This document shows, in pieces, positions 9,062 to 19,654 of a stretch of 64,000 bases of DNA. How positions within the stretch are numbered: position 1 is the first letter of the stretch; the number at the start of each line of letters is the position of its first letter. Both the position numbers and the translations under genes were made by a program. The notes under the pieces were generated by a model, which ran no database searches, was not told where the DNA came from, and was given only the letters and a program-made list of their open reading frames with translations. Source of the stretch: Megaustenia siamemsis (Eukaryota; Mollusca; Gastropoda; Stylommatophora; Ariophantidae); contig JAVIAB010000024.1 of the NCBI GenBank assembly GCA_032433765.1, forward strand, positions 14,008,126 through 14,072,125. Reading direction: 5' to 3'.

Positions 9062-11567
9062 AAACGGATCAACGATGTGGGTTGATATTAAACAATACGA
9101 TCTGGGTTGATATTGAACAATACGATGTGGGTTGATATTAAACAATACGATCTGGGTTGATATTGAACAATACAATCTGGGTTGATATTGAACAATACGA
9201 TCTGGGTTGATATTAAACGATACGATCTGGGTTGATATTGAACAATACGATCTGGGTTGATATTGAACAATACGATGTGGGTTGATATTAAACAATACGA
9301 TCTGGGTTGATATTGAACAATACGATGTGGGTTGATATTAAACAATACGATCTGGGTTGATATTGAACAATACGATCTGGGTTGATATTGAACAATACGA
9401 TCTGGGTTGATATTAAACAATACGATCTGGGTTGATATTGAACAATACGATGTGGGTTGATATTAAACTATACGATCTGGGTTGATATTGAACTATACGA
9501 TCTGGGTTGATATTGAACAATACGATCTGGGTTGATATTGAACAGTACGATCTGGGCTGATATTGGAAAGTACGATCTGGGCTGATATTGAACAGTACGA
9601 TGTGGGTTGATATTAAACTATACGATCTGGGTTGATATTGAACAATACGATCTGGGTTGATATTGAACAATACGATCTGGGTTGATATTGAACAGTACGA
9701 TCTGGGTTGATATTGAAAAGTACGATCTGGGCTGATATTGAAAAGTACGATCTGGGCTGATATTGAACAGTACGATCTGGGTTGATATTGAACAGTACGA
9801 TCTGGGTTGATATTGAACAATACGATGTGGGTTGATATTGAAAAGTACGATCTGGGCTGATATTGAACAGTACTATCTGGGCTGATATTGAACAGTACGA
9901 TCTGGGCTGATATTGAACAGTACGATCTGGGTTGATATTGAACAGTACGATCTGAGTTGATATTGAACAGTACGATCTGGGCTGATATTGAACAGTACGA
10001 TCTGGGCTGATATTGAACAGTACGATCTGGGTTGATATTGAACAATACGATCTGGGTTGATATTGAACAATACGATCTGGGTTGATATTGAACAGTACGA
10101 TCTGGGCTGATATTGAACAATAAGATCTGGGTTGATATTGAACAGTACGATCTGGGCTGATATTGAACAATACGATCTGGGCTGATATTGAACAGTACGA
10201 TCTGGGTTGATATTGAACAGTACGATCTGGGTTGATATTGAACAATACGATCTGGGTTGATATTGAACAATACGATATGGGTTGATATTGAACAATACGA
10301 TCTGGATTGATATTGAACAATACGATCTGGGTTGATATTGAACAGTACGATCTGGGTTGATATTGAACAGTACGATCTGGGTTGATATTGAACAATACGA
10401 TCTGGTTTGATATTGAACAATACGATCTGGATTGATATTGAACAATACGATCTGGGTTGATATTGAACAATACGATCTGGGTTGATATTGAACAGTACGA
10501 TCTGGGTTGATATTGAACAATACGATCTGGGTTGATATTCAACAATACGATCTGGGTTGATATTGAACAATACGATCTGGGTTGATATTGAACAATACGA
10601 TCTGGGTTGATATTGAACAGTACGATCTGGGTTGATATTGAAAAGTACGATCTGGGCTGATATTGAAAAGTACGATCTGGGCTGATATTGAACAGTACGA
10701 TCTGGGTTGATATTGAACAGTACGATCTGGGTTGATATTGAACAATACGATGTGGGTTGATATTGAAAAGTACGATCTGGGCTGATATTGAACAGTACTA
10801 TCTGGGCTGATATTGAACAGTACGATCTGGGCTGATATTGAACAGTACGATCTGGGTTGATATTGAACAGTACGATCTGAGTTGATATTGAACAGTACGA
10901 TCTGGGCTGATATTGAACAGTACGATCTGGGCTGATATTGAACAGTACGATCTGGGTTGATATTGAACAATACGATCTGGGTTGATATTGAACAATACGA
11001 TCTGGGTTGATATTGAACAGTACGATCTGGGCTGATATTGAACAATAAGATCTGGGTTGATATTGAACAGTACGATCTGGGCTGATATTGAACAATACGA
11101 TCTGGGCTGATATTGAACAGTACGATCTGGGTTGATATTGAACAGTACGATCTGGGTTGATATTGAACAATACGATCTGGGTTGATATTGAACAATACGA
11201 TATGGGTTGATATTGAACAATACGATCTGGATTGATATTGAACAATACGATCTGGGTTGATATTGAACAGTACGATCTGGGTTGATATTGAACAGTACGA
11301 TCTGGGTTGATATTGAACAATACGATCTGGTTTGATATTGAACAATACGATCTGGATTGATATTGAACAATACGATCTGGGTTGATATTGAACAATACGA
11401 TCTGGGTTGATATTGAACAGTACGATCTGGGTTGATATTGAACAATACGATCTGGGTTGATATTCAACAATACGATCTGGGTTGATATTGAACAATACGA
11501 TCTGGGTTGATATTGAACAATACGATCTGGGTTGATATTGAACAATACGATCTGGGTTGATATTGAA
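9062..11567. repeat. 25-bp satellite, about 100 copies
   Basis: The unit is GGGTTGATATTGAACAATAC plus GATCT. Variant positions (GGGTTG/GGGCTG, AACAAT/AACAGT/AAAAGT, GATCT/GATGT) are arranged in blocks. A 925-bp block (37 units, about 9700-10620) repeats at about 10625-11545 with matching variants, for example the single TATTCAAC at 10540 and 11465. No unit contains a stop on the minus strand in any phase, so all three minus frames are open (NINPDRIVQYQPRSYC); this includes a 731-codon frame with no sign of being a gene. Confidence 0.97.
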
Positions 11568-11696
11568 CCGGTGAAGACATCAAACACGCCGTCTAGTTCC
11601 TGACTCAAACTGGTCTAAATGTCTAACCACATAGCAATATGTCTAACCACATAACAATAACTGACTGCTGTCGATGAAGATAAGTGACTGTTTAGT

Positions 11697-11853
11697 CAGC
11701 CGCGACAGCTCAGTAGTTAACTGGACTACAAATGACAAGAAATCGAGATCAAGTTCGATCCTGATAGACGGTTTCCTGGTTCACCCAGCCTTAAATTGGT
11801 ACTGGAATTTTTGGGAGCGTAAAGCGGCACGGGCGTAATACCGACCACATTCA
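11697..11853 (+). mobile_element. S1 tRNA-derived SINE, 3' truncated
   Basis: Degenerate S1: GCCGCGACAGCTCAGTAG (A box), AAGTTCGATCCTG (B box), TTCACCCAGCCTTAAAT, AAAGCGGCACGGGCGTAATA. It stops at ACCACATT, where the (CAT)n tail of an opposite-strand L-B LINE begins. Confidence 0.8.
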
Positions 11854-12215
11854 TCATCATCAAATATCGGCCTGCTGGCGTAGGTGAAATGTTTCTCCAC
11901 AACTTTATATCTCGACAGTTATTTATCATTTCTGTTGTTGACCTTCTGCCAAGCCATTCTCTTAAGCTGTCTAGTATCTTTTTTCTTTCATGACCTCTAC
12001 CTCTTCATCCCTCAGTTTTCCCAGTTGTTACAATATATTCCAGCTGTTCCCTTTCCATTACATGAAAAAAAAAATATGATTGTTTCTTCCTAATATTGAA
12101 AATTAGCTCTCTTTTGGTCTGGCTTCTTTCAGAACGTTTTCATTACTCTTCTTAACTGTCCAAGGTATTCTCAACATTCTTCTTTAAAACCACATTTCTA
12201 CAAACTCCAGATCGA
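11854..12215 (-). mobile_element. L-B LINE 3' end, RTE-like
   Basis: The minus strand begins in the RRMLRIPWTAKKS region, passes the KKQS and EQLEYIV motifs, and ends with the WR, YASRP tail and a (ATG)n run. Several frameshifts are present. It shares its 3' end with nine other L-B copies in the window. Confidence 0.75.
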
Positions 12216-13040
12216 CCACATTACCCTAAAAATAATGACCAAAATGTCACAAACACCATATACCCAATACGTCATGTGGCGAGATGGGTCTATTTACTTA
12301 CTTTTATTTTATTTTGTAAAGCGATCTAGCATGAATGATACCGCTCTCATCAAGAAACCGACTGATCAGGAAGAGAGAGAGAGAGAGATAGAGAGAGATA
12401 GGAAGATATGGAGAGAGAAAAGGATGGGAAGATAACGTGAAAGAATCCAGAGTTCTGGACTTTTGAGCTCCCCACAGAATGACTGTAGATAGAGATCAAC
12501 CAGAAAGTTCTGGAAGTCTTTTAGTGGTGCCCAAACGAGACTACACCACGACAAAATGAGGAAGAAAATATAAGAGAAAAATGATAACAGAAGTAACACA
12601 TGAGGAAAGGAGAAACAAATGTTGCCCGTTTGGTTTTTCTACGAACAGATTAAGTGAAAACAACACAAATAAATACATTAATGTTTCCATCTGTATTCTG
12701 GAACCTTCGAGAATGAGGATATCAATGACAATTTCTGGCTAATCTGCAGATGGAACATGTTTGGCAAAGTGCTGATTTCGGGATATTCGCTCAATTATGT
12801 TTGCATGTGTGTGCAGCTTTGAAATCAGCTAATGCGTTGTTTCAATTTATTTGATGGAAACACAAGATACATTGCTTAAAAATAATGCCTAACAGACCGT
12901 TAAGACAAGTCAAGGTCGACATAACAAACTGACCTTGATAAAATTTGAACGTCCCAGTCGCGTGTCCTCACAATAAGAGGACGATGATAAACGACGGAAA
13001 TGGTTGATCAACCATCTTAAAGTTAAGGTTCAATCCCATG
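12216..13040. other. no gene seen; one AG-rich tract
   Basis: Mostly AT-rich sequence. A GA/GATA purine tract lies at about 12370-12425. No coding-like segment or SINE head was recognised. Confidence 0.4.
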
Positions 13041-13155
13041 ATGGGCGTATGCGGAATATGGCGTTAGTGACTTAATTTTTCTATGACCACGGTACATTTT
13101 TGAATTATGTGGTCTGTACCACGCCAGGCCGTCTTTACTCCTCAGAAAAATTAAA
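13041..13155 (-). mobile_element. S1 SINE remnant, old
   Basis: The S1 tail half is recognisable in reverse (GGGCGTATGCGGAATATGGC, GTTAGTGAC, ATGTGGTCTGTACCACGCC) but much more diverged than other copies, so it is an older insertion. Confidence 0.6.
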
Positions 13156-13179
13156 AAAGATCTGATATCTTCCTTCATT

Positions 13180-13477
13180 ATCGTCATCATTATCATCAAG
13201 TACTGGGCATGCTGACGTTGGTGATCATGTCTCTCCACAACTTTCGATCAGTTATTTATAATTTCTGTTGTTGACCTTCTGCCCAACCATTCTCTTAAGC
13301 TGTCTGATATTTTTTCTCTTTGCTTCCCTCTATCTCTTCGTCCCTCAATTTTCTCAGTTGTTACAATATATTCCAGCTGTTCCCTTCTCATTACATGGCC
13401 AAAAATGATGATTGTTTCTTCCTAATATTGGAAATTAGCTCTCTATTTGCTTTGGCCTCTTTCAGAGATACTTTTCT
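13180..13477 (-). mobile_element. L-B LINE 3' end
   Basis: Starts at the tail (CATTATCATCAAGTACTGG) and runs in reverse through the TTTCTGTTGTTGACCTTCTG block common to all L-B copies, ending at the 5' truncation near CCTCTTTCAGAG. Non-coding remnant. Confidence 0.75.
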
Positions 13478-13632
13478 TAATCAGCGATAAGTTATTTGCG
13501 ACTTGACATTTAGACCGGCGTTGGTCCCGAACAAAACGGTGTGTTTCACGTCTTCATCTGTTTCCCATGATTTATTATGGACTTGTTCATGTGGGCCATA
13601 CCTGTGTTTTTATGTAATACCTGTTGTGTACA
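13478..13632 (-). mobile_element. L-P LINE 3' end
   Basis: Minus-strand phase HNKSWETDEDVKHTVLFGTN then AGLNVKSQITYR and stop, the kind of C-terminus that follows RNase H in Jockey or R1-type LINEs. It matches the L-P copy at 60645-61180 (CATTTAGACCGGC with TTGGTC). Confidence 0.6.
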
Positions 13633-14195
13633 TAACATGCCCATTTTTTGGAATCCCCAGTGGAAAAAACAAAGAAGAAGACCAAAGAATTCTTGGAGAA
13701 GGCGGGTAGAATCAGAGATGAAAATGATTGGGACAAGAATAGGAAAGATCGTAAAAGAATGACAAGAAACAGAACGACTTGGACCACAAGCCCCAAATCA
13801 GGATGCCTTTCATAATATGAATAGATATGAACAGTTATCATTATACGCCTCAGAACAGGACACAATCGACTCCATAGTCACATGTATACAAAATTCAAGA
13901 TCGGCACCTCAACTACTTGTACATGTAGACAGACGCCTCAGACTGCTGAACACATACTTCAAGACTGCACTAAATATAGTAGACTGAGGAAAATCCATTA
14001 GCCCATAGATACAACACTACAGACAAAACTATATGGGCCACTGTAAGAATTACAAAAGACAGTAACATTTATACAGGAAATGACGTTGCAGATATAGACA
14101 ATACTTTGGGTGAACGAAAGATAGATAGACAGAACGACTTGGAAAGTGGTTCTTGAAGACCTATGCTCCACAGGGAGCTGAAAGGTAGATACCTG
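13633..14195 (+). mobile_element. L-D LINE 3' end, split by an L-F insertion
   Basis: The L-D tail (PFFGIPSGK, KEFLEKAG) runs to the sequence of ...ARNRTTW, is interrupted at 13783, and resumes at 14130 with GAACGACTTGGAAAGTGG and GAAGACCTATGCTCCACAGG. The duplicated 14 bases CAGAACGACTTGGA flank the interruption (13770-13783 and 14130-14143). Confidence 0.8.
13784..14129 (+). mobile_element. L-F LINE 3' end, inserted in L-D with 14-bp TSD
   Basis: Translation gives YEQLSLYASEQDTIDS, then a Cys/His-rich CTCR-like motif, QTPQTAEHILQDCTKYSRLR and KLYGPL: the C-terminal Cys-rich tail of CR1, Jockey or related LINEs. The tail is GAAAGATAGATAGA. A second copy at 54183-54566 shares the same ends. 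The precise TSD CAGAACGACTTGGA proves retrotransposition into L-D. Confidence 0.85.
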
Positions 14196-14214
14196 TGTTT
14201 TTAAGCTGTTGGTA

Positions 14215-14337
14215 CCTAATTTTAAAGGATTGGTGGACTTAAGAGTCTTATTAGTCTGGAAAAAAAATGCATCATTTCTGAGAATCGAACCAGAACTCTT
14301 CTGATCAGGGAGCAAGCTCACTAATTATTCAAACACT
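14215..14337 (-). mobile_element. S7, tRNA-like SINE head
   Basis: On the minus strand, AGTGAGCTTGCTCCCTGATC is followed after about 12 bases by GGTTCGATTCTC, a near-perfect B box, then a short T-rich body. Single copy in the window, so the family is unconfirmed. 14338-14497 holds nothing I recognise. Confidence 0.45.
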
Positions 14338-14497
14338 TAAGCTCCATCTTAAAGCCAGAATGTAAATTGAACGCAGCGAAAGGAAAGCATATTTACATAA
14401 GAGGAATGGTGATGTGGTAAACAATCAGCGAGCTACAGGAGTCATCAATACAATTAACCTTAGTTGTTTGCTAAAGGGACGGGACACATATATAGGG

Positions 14498-14858
14498 TCA
14501 TCATCAAGTACCGGACCTGCTGGGGTAGGTGATCATGTCTCTCCACAACTTTCGATCTCGACAGTTATTTATCATTTCTGTTGTTGACCTTCTGCCAAGC
14601 CATTCACTTAAGCCGTCTGGTATTTTTTCTCTTTGCTTCCCTCTATCTTTTCGTCCCTCAATTTTCACAGATGTTACAATATATTCCAGTTGTTCTCTTC
14701 TCATTACATGGCCAAAAAAAGATGATTGTTTCTTCACAATATTGGAAATTAGCTCTCTTTTTGCTTTGGCTTCTTTCAGAACGTTTTCATTACTCTTCTT
14801 AGCTGTCCATGGTATTCTCAACATTCTTCTGTAAAACCACATTACATATAGGACAGTG
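14498..14858 (-). mobile_element. L-B LINE 3' end with open frame
   Basis: A minus-strand frame, open for 133 codons, carries FYRRMLRIPWTAKKSNENVL, KEAKAKRELISNI, SSFFGHVMRREQLEYIV, REKIPDGLSEWLGRRSTTEM and NCRDRKLWRDMI, then a (GAT)n tail. Only the last third of the reverse transcriptase is present. The frame enters from the adjoining L-J element, so its start codon is not meaningful. Confidence 0.85.
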
Positions 14859-15095
14859 ATCTCTATAATTATCATCATGTCCCTGTATTTTGTAGAACTT
14901 TGCATTCACCACATCCCGTCTGAAAGAATCTATGTCGCTTTTATTGTCCTTTTCAAGGTCTCCTTAATGTCTTGACACACTCTTCTTCTTGGTCTGCCCC
15001 TAATGTGTCGCCCAAGCACCATGCCTTCCATTATTGTTCTTTCCAGTCGAAAGTGTCTTTTGACGTGGCCATAGCGATGTCCATAGTTGATTACA
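14859..15095 (-). mobile_element. L-J LINE C-terminal fragment
   Basis: On the minus strand YGHVKRHFRLERTIMEGMVL is followed by GRHIRGRPRRRVCQDIKETL, the GHV(M/K)R and RGRPRRR landmarks of LINE C-termini. The frame has an internal stop and ends near a ATGATGATAATT tail next to L-B. No second copy seen here. Confidence 0.6.
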
Positions 15096-15099
15096 TCAC

Positions 15100-15284
15100 T
15101 TATTAATCTACTACACGAAAAAATTGAAATGATAGAAATGGCAGAAAAATATCAATACCTTAGAACTATGGGAAAGTACCAAATACCAGTCTACAAAGAG
15201 ATACGACGGTGGCGCTGGATAAGGCAGACACTGAGAAAGTCAACAGAGAGTAACACGACAGAATTTTCTTGGAATTCCCTGAGG
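15100..15284 (+). mobile_element. L-D LINE fragment
   Basis: EMAEKYQYL and a degenerate WESTKYQSTKRYDGGAGXG-like path match the L-D segment at 4225-4360 (TACCAGT, AAAGAGATAC, GGCGCTGGATA). It stops at GGAATTCCCTGAGG, where L-C begins. Confidence 0.65.
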
Positions 15285-15597
15285 AAGCTTAAAAGGTCAA
15301 CCAGGAAAATCACAAAGAGGCCAACACAAAAAGGAAGCTCCTAAAAAAATCAAAAAGAAACAATCAACATTTTTTCGGGCCCATAATGAGAAGAGGAAAG
15401 TTGGATTACTTGGTTACAACAGGCAAAATACAGGGTAAGAGCGATCGCGGACGTCAAAAAGAGAAAATAATAGATATCTTTCAGTCATGGAATGGAAAAT
15501 AGTCATCAACAGAACTGATACGATGCACTGTGGGTAGAAGATTGTGGAAGGATATGATCGCCTACGCCAATCGGTATGGCACATGATGATGATTGTG
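15285..15597 (+). mobile_element. L-C LINE 3' end, RTE-like
   Basis: The L-C tail: AAAAGGAAGCTCC, AGAGGAAAGTTGGATTACTTGG, GGGTAAGAGCGATCGCGGACG, AGATTGTGGAAGGATATGAT and TACGCCAATCGGTATGGCAC, then a short ATG tail. Small indels break the frame relative to the intact copy at 37505-37960. Confidence 0.75.
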
Positions 15598-15616
15598 ATA
15601 AACGGCAGCTCATAGT

Positions 15617-15690
15617 CATCATCATCATCATCATGTGCCATACCGGTTGGCGTAGGTGATCATGTCCCTCCACAATATTCTATCTACAGC
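15617..15690 (-). mobile_element. L-C 3' end in opposite orientation
   Basis: CATCATCATCATGTGCCATA then CCGGTTGGCGTAGGTGATCA is the reverse complement of the end of the neighbouring L-C copy. Together they form a tail-to-tail inverted repeat with a spacer of about 40 bases. Confidence 0.8.
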
Positions 15691-15840
15691 TCATAGTAGA
15701 CATTAAAATACTATCACACCGTCAAAAGACAGAGCGGGCTGAAAGAATAAGTAATGGAGGGCGTGGTTCCAGATAGAAGAGATAGGGGAGGACTAACAAG
15801 TTGATGATTTCAAGGTATCTAAAAGACCTTGTACATGACA

Positions 15841-16142
15841 ACTAGAGAAGTGAGAGATCTATCTAGCTGGAGAAGTGAGAGATCTATCTAGCTGGAGAAG
15901 TGAGAGATCTATCTAGCTGGAGAAGTGAGAGATCTATCTAGCTGGAGAAGTGAGAGATCTATCTAGCTGGAGAAGTGAGAGATCTATCTAGCTGGAGAAG
16001 TGAGAGATCTATCTAGCTGGAGAGGTGAGAGATCTATCTAGCTGGAGAGGTGAGAGATCTATCTAGCTGGAGAGGTGAGAGCTATCTAGCTGGAGAAGTG
16101 AGAGATCTATCTAGCTGGAGAAGTGAGAGATCTATCTAGATA
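15841..16142. repeat. 25-bp minisatellite, about 12 copies
   Basis: The unit is GAGAAGTGAGAGATCTATCT plus AGCTG. Copies are nearly identical; three central ones have GAGAGG for GAGAAG and one has lost ATCT. Confidence 0.95.
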
Positions 16143-16151
16143 CAGAGATTA

Positions 16152-16465
16152 GGGAGGCCTCGGTAGCCTAGTTGGGAAAACCACCCGACTGGGCTACCGA
16201 CGTTCGGACAACCCGTTTCCAATCCCGCTGGAGACAGTGTGAATTTTACTCGTGGTTGAAAAAAAAAAAAAACCGTGGTCGACCCAGCCGCTAGCAGAAA
16301 TGAGTACCAGGGTATTACTGTGGGGAGGTGAGAAATGCCGCCTTGCATCGTTAGTTTCGATGCATGAAGCGACACTATCCAGAAGTCTCCGAATACTTCT
16401 GGGTAAGCGGCCGAGCATATATGGGTGAAAACTTGCGTGCTAAGACGTCGATACAAGCCTCGTAC
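16152..16465 (+). mobile_element. S2 tRNA-derived SINE, near full length
   Basis: GGCCTCGGTAGCCTAGTTGG is the A-box region, and a degenerate B box CGTTTCCAATCCCGC lies about 60 bases on. An A-run, then GTCGACCCAGCCGC, GTACCAGGGTA, GAAGCGACACTATCC and CGTGCTAAGACG follow, ending at CGTAC. Best reference copy for the 5' half of S2. Confidence 0.82.
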
Positions 16466-16494
16466 AGAGAATGTTTTCGACGAGGTTTGATCAG

Positions 16495-16665
16495 TGTAAA
16501 AGTCAGTAAAACGTCACGACAAGTGGCGTATAGGGAATATGGTGTTAGTGACCATACATTTTACACATCTTCAGCACACGATTTTTGGGTAATGTGGTCG
16601 GTATTACGCTCGTGCTGCTTCACTTTTCCAGAAAAAAAAAACCCGGTACCCATTAAAGGGTTAAG
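16495..16665 (-). mobile_element. S1 SINE, tRNA head missing
   Basis: Reverse-strand S1 body from the CCGGGT region to its 3' end (GTGGCGTATAGGGAATATGG, ATGTGGTCGGTATTACGC). It is 5'-truncated before the B box. Confidence 0.8.
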
Positions 16666-16714
16666 GCATAAAAATGGGAAGCTGCAGTAAAGCTGAATGT
16701 GAGGACAAATTAAA

Positions 16715-17046
16715 AGATAGAAAAAAATGGTATGTAAGAAGCTTTACGTGATTGTCTACTGTTCTATTCTTTCTCCTTTGTGTTTGCACACTGACCCCTG
16801 TGTGAACTCCTCTGGTTATGTGTGCATTTGCGCACATTTCTGCACGTTTCTGTATGTTCACGACAGCCGCACTCGGTTGCTATTTTCTTTTCGTTTTGAC
16901 CTTTGTTTACACACAGGATAGACACATTTGTGTTTTTTTTAACACATTTCGAATGTTTTTCTTTTGGTTGTTTCGTTATTAGTTTTGTGTGTGTGTTTTT
17001 TTTTGTTTGTTCCTGCTGAAGGCTTATTGGGCCGAAACGTCGTTTA
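16715..17046. repeat. possible second copy of the fold-back element
   Basis: AGCTTTACGTG at 16739 and GCTGAAGGC(T) with CCGAAACGTCG at 17017-17041 match the left and right arms of the hairpin element at 35484-35717. Here the two arm-like parts are about 300 bases apart and the interior is unrelated T-rich sequence. The right side is cut by an S1 head. Confidence 0.35.
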
Positions 17047-17147
17047 CCCATTAAAGGCTGGGTGAATCTAGTAGCCGTGGAACAGGATCGAACCCGACCT
17101 CTTGTTTTTTCTAGTCCAGTTCACTAACCACTGAGCTATCGCGGCTC
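17047..17147 (-). mobile_element. S1 SINE, tRNA head only
   Basis: In reverse: GAGCCGCGATAGCTCAGTGG (A box) and GTTCGATCCTGTTCC (B box), ending at GGCTGGG... . The non-tRNA body is missing. Confidence 0.8.
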
Positions 17148-17634
17148 CCTGCTTTAATGAGTGTAACGTTCTGCAGATGACACGCAAGCCGGTGATGATG
17201 ATCATTTCATGATTCCAGAATTGATTAGAACGAAATAAAAACATTACAATTGACGATAAGATATTTTCCCATGAGCTGATTACGAATGTAAATATTTATT
17301 CTCCGGGACTTGAAAATAATTGCCATCAAAGGAGCTTAATCAAATGACAGTTAGCAGAATTAATTTGATTTTAATGAACGATCGTTTTATTTGTTTCCTA
17401 ACTTTGTTTTAGTTGTGAAATTCCGTCTGTGAATTGTGAAGATATTTCAATTTGGATGAAATTTAATCTTTTCAAAGATTAAGAAAAACAAAATATTAAA
17501 GATGTCTTGAAATAAAATGTTACTCATCGTTAGTGACAGCCACATACCTGTATGCCTCAGGTGAAAATAAACGTCACAGTGGTTCTCAACCTAATGTTCT
17601 TTGCACACAACGTTACGGGCTATTTCTTTGATGA
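17148..17634. other. no recognised feature
   Basis: AT-rich, single-copy-looking DNA. I see no reading frame, SINE promoter or tandem pattern. Confidence 0.4.
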
Positions 17635-17788
17635 AGTAAAGTAAAGTACCCCCGTCACGCCAAGTGGCGTATAGGGAAATATGGTGTTAGCGACCCTATA
17701 TTTTACAGACCTTCAGCACATGATTTTTGGGGTAATGTGGTCGGTATTACGCCCGTGCTGCTTTACTTTCCCAGAAAAAATCCGGTAT
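17635..17788 (-). mobile_element. S1 SINE, 3' half
   Basis: AAAGTACCCCCGTCACGCC to TTTCCCAGAAAAAATCCGG, reverse of the S1 tail. 5'-truncated before the tRNA part. Confidence 0.82.
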
Positions 17789-17887
17789 GAACTTCAAAGA
17801 AATGCAGTCAATTTTTAGTTGTTTTTTTTAATGAGATGAACTTTTAAGAAATTAAGAATATTTCAGTTTTAAATGTGAGATTCATCG

Positions 17888-18228
17888 TTGAGTGCCGTCT
17901 CCGCATCGAAGGTTGACTACCATGGAGCGCCATTACACTGTCTCTTGCATTTATGGTGCAGATTGTCATAACCTGACTTATCCATTTTTTTATTTGATAT
18001 TACTCATCCATGTTAGTCTTGGTCTGCCTCTGCCTCTTTTACCTTGTATTTTCCCTATCGATATTACTTTTAGTAGCCGTTGTGTCTTTTGACATGCCCC
18101 CAAAATTTCATTTGTCTTGTTCTAATTGTGTTTAGTAGTTCTCTTTTCATTTCTACTTGTTTTTTTTTTTTTTTGTATTAAAACTTCATCGTTTGTTTTA
18201 TTTTCTTTCCATCCATTTCTAAAGTGAA
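17888..18228 (-). mobile_element. L-A LINE 3' end
   Basis: The reverse strand shows the L-A end: ATGGCGCTCCATGGTAGTC, GCACCATAAATGCAAGAGAC, then GGCAGAGGCAGACCAAGACT. A T-run (18161-18174) interrupts it and the frame is broken. Confidence 0.8.
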
Positions 18229-18765
18229 ATTAAATTAAGAAATACAGTAAATGTTCAGTGTTTAATGTAAGATGATCTTTTAAGAAATAGAGTAAATGTT
18301 CAGTGTTTAATGTAAGATGATCTTTTAAAAAATACAGTAAATGTTCAGTGTTTAATGTAAGATGATCTTTTATGAAATACAGTAAATATTCAGTGTTTAA
18401 TGTAAGATGACCTTTAAGAAATACAGTAAATGTTCAGTGTTTAATGTAAGATGATCTTTTAAGAAATACAGTAAATGTTCAGTGTTTAATGTAAGATGAC
18501 CTTTTAAGAAATACAGTAAATGTTCAGTGTTTAATGTAAGATGACCTTTAAGAAATACAGTAAATGTTCAGTGTTTAATGTAAGATGATCTTTTAAGAAA
18601 TACAGTAAATTTTCAGTGTTTAATGTGAGATGATCTTTAAGAAATACAGTAAATTTTCAGTGTTTAATGTGAGATGATCTTTAAGAAATACAGTAAATGT
18701 TCAGTGTTTAATGTAAGATGACCTTTAAGAAATACAGTAAATTTTCAGTGTTTAATATGAGTGCT
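18229..18765. repeat. 44-45-bp minisatellite, about 12 copies
   Basis: The unit is AAGAAATACAGTAAATGTTC plus AGTGTTTAATGTAAGATGAT and CTTTT, with the last T-run varying by one base. Very AT-rich. It starts exactly where the L-A 5' end stops. Confidence 0.95.
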
Positions 18766-18892
18766 ACATGAATAACAAATAATCATCACTTGTCGGTGCT
18801 TACTAGATGAGCTGCAATAATGAAGAGTTATGACGTCATATATTTCATTATAAACTTGTTTAATCTACTTCAATAAAATTAAAATAAAATGA

Positions 18893-19345
18893 TAGAAATG
18901 GCAGGACAAATTCACTAACTTAAAACAAATTGGGAAAATACCAGATATATATCTATCTATCTATTGTCCTTTCGAGCCGAAGACGGCACATAGGGCAGAA
19001 CCACAATCTCAAAAACAGAAACCTTGCGTGCCAAAATGGCACATATTGCAGAGATCACTGCTTCTAAAATATATGGTCTGTTTCCATAACAATACCTTTT
19101 ACAATGATAGCTTGTCAAGTCATCGATCAACCTCCTTAGTCGCCTCTTACGACATGCCTGGAAGGTCACAGTGTCACTATTTTTTACTTCCCTCATAATG
19201 AGGCCCCGGTAACATACAGGAAAGATATATATACCATGGGATTAAGAAACAATACAAAGACGATGAAGGCTGGATTGTGTGTAAGCACACAATGAAGAAA
19301 TTAACTGAAAGCATTACAGACAAACCTTTTTGGGGAAATTCTCAG
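18893..19345 (+). mobile_element. L-D LINE fragment split by an insertion
   Basis: ATGATAGAAATGGCAGGACA, TTCACTAACTTAAAAC and AAAATACCAG match L-D at 4225. L-D resumes after the inserted element with AAGAAACAATACAAAGACG, AACTGAAAGCATTACAGACA and TTTTTGGGGAAATTCTC. AGATATATA is duplicated at 18943-18951 and 19223-19231. Confidence 0.65.
18952..19222 (-). mobile_element. E-type LINE 3' end inserted in L-D, 9-bp TSD
   Basis: Its 3' end on the minus strand is GAAAGGACAATAGATAGATA, a GATA-repeat tail. The body reads ACRKRRLRRLIDDLTSYHCK in one frame. A second copy at 21521-21680 shares the first 150 bases, and L-E copies share the GACCTTTCG-type tail. TSD AGATATATA flanks it. No RT motif remains. 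Confidence 0.65.
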
Positions 19346-19654
19346 TAGGGAGTTGAATAACACGAAATTAAGGGAATAAGTAATGTTTTTATTCCCCATA
19401 GGTAAACACAGTTACATATCACTTGTTAAAACTAGAGGGGAAAAATTGAGATATATAAAAAGAGATGTAGGTCAAGGATCTTGTTTTGTTGAAATTTTTG
19501 ATCACGAGAGTCGTCCACGTGACCTATAAGTGTTCTTCCAATGTGGGATACTAAAACGAGTGTTCCCTCGTGGTTTCCTGTACTCGATTTGTCCTCCCTA
19601 ACTACGGCCTGATGATTATGATTTATAAGGAGGAAATTATTGGTTATTATTGGT
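19346..19654. other. no recognised feature
   Basis: AT-rich sequence with a homopolymer-rich middle. Nothing assignable. Confidence 0.35.

Noticed and set aside
9413..11608. 731-codon minus-strand ORF
   Set aside because: Purely the 25-bp satellite; all three frames are open for the same reason and there is no start context, splice site or non-repeat domain.
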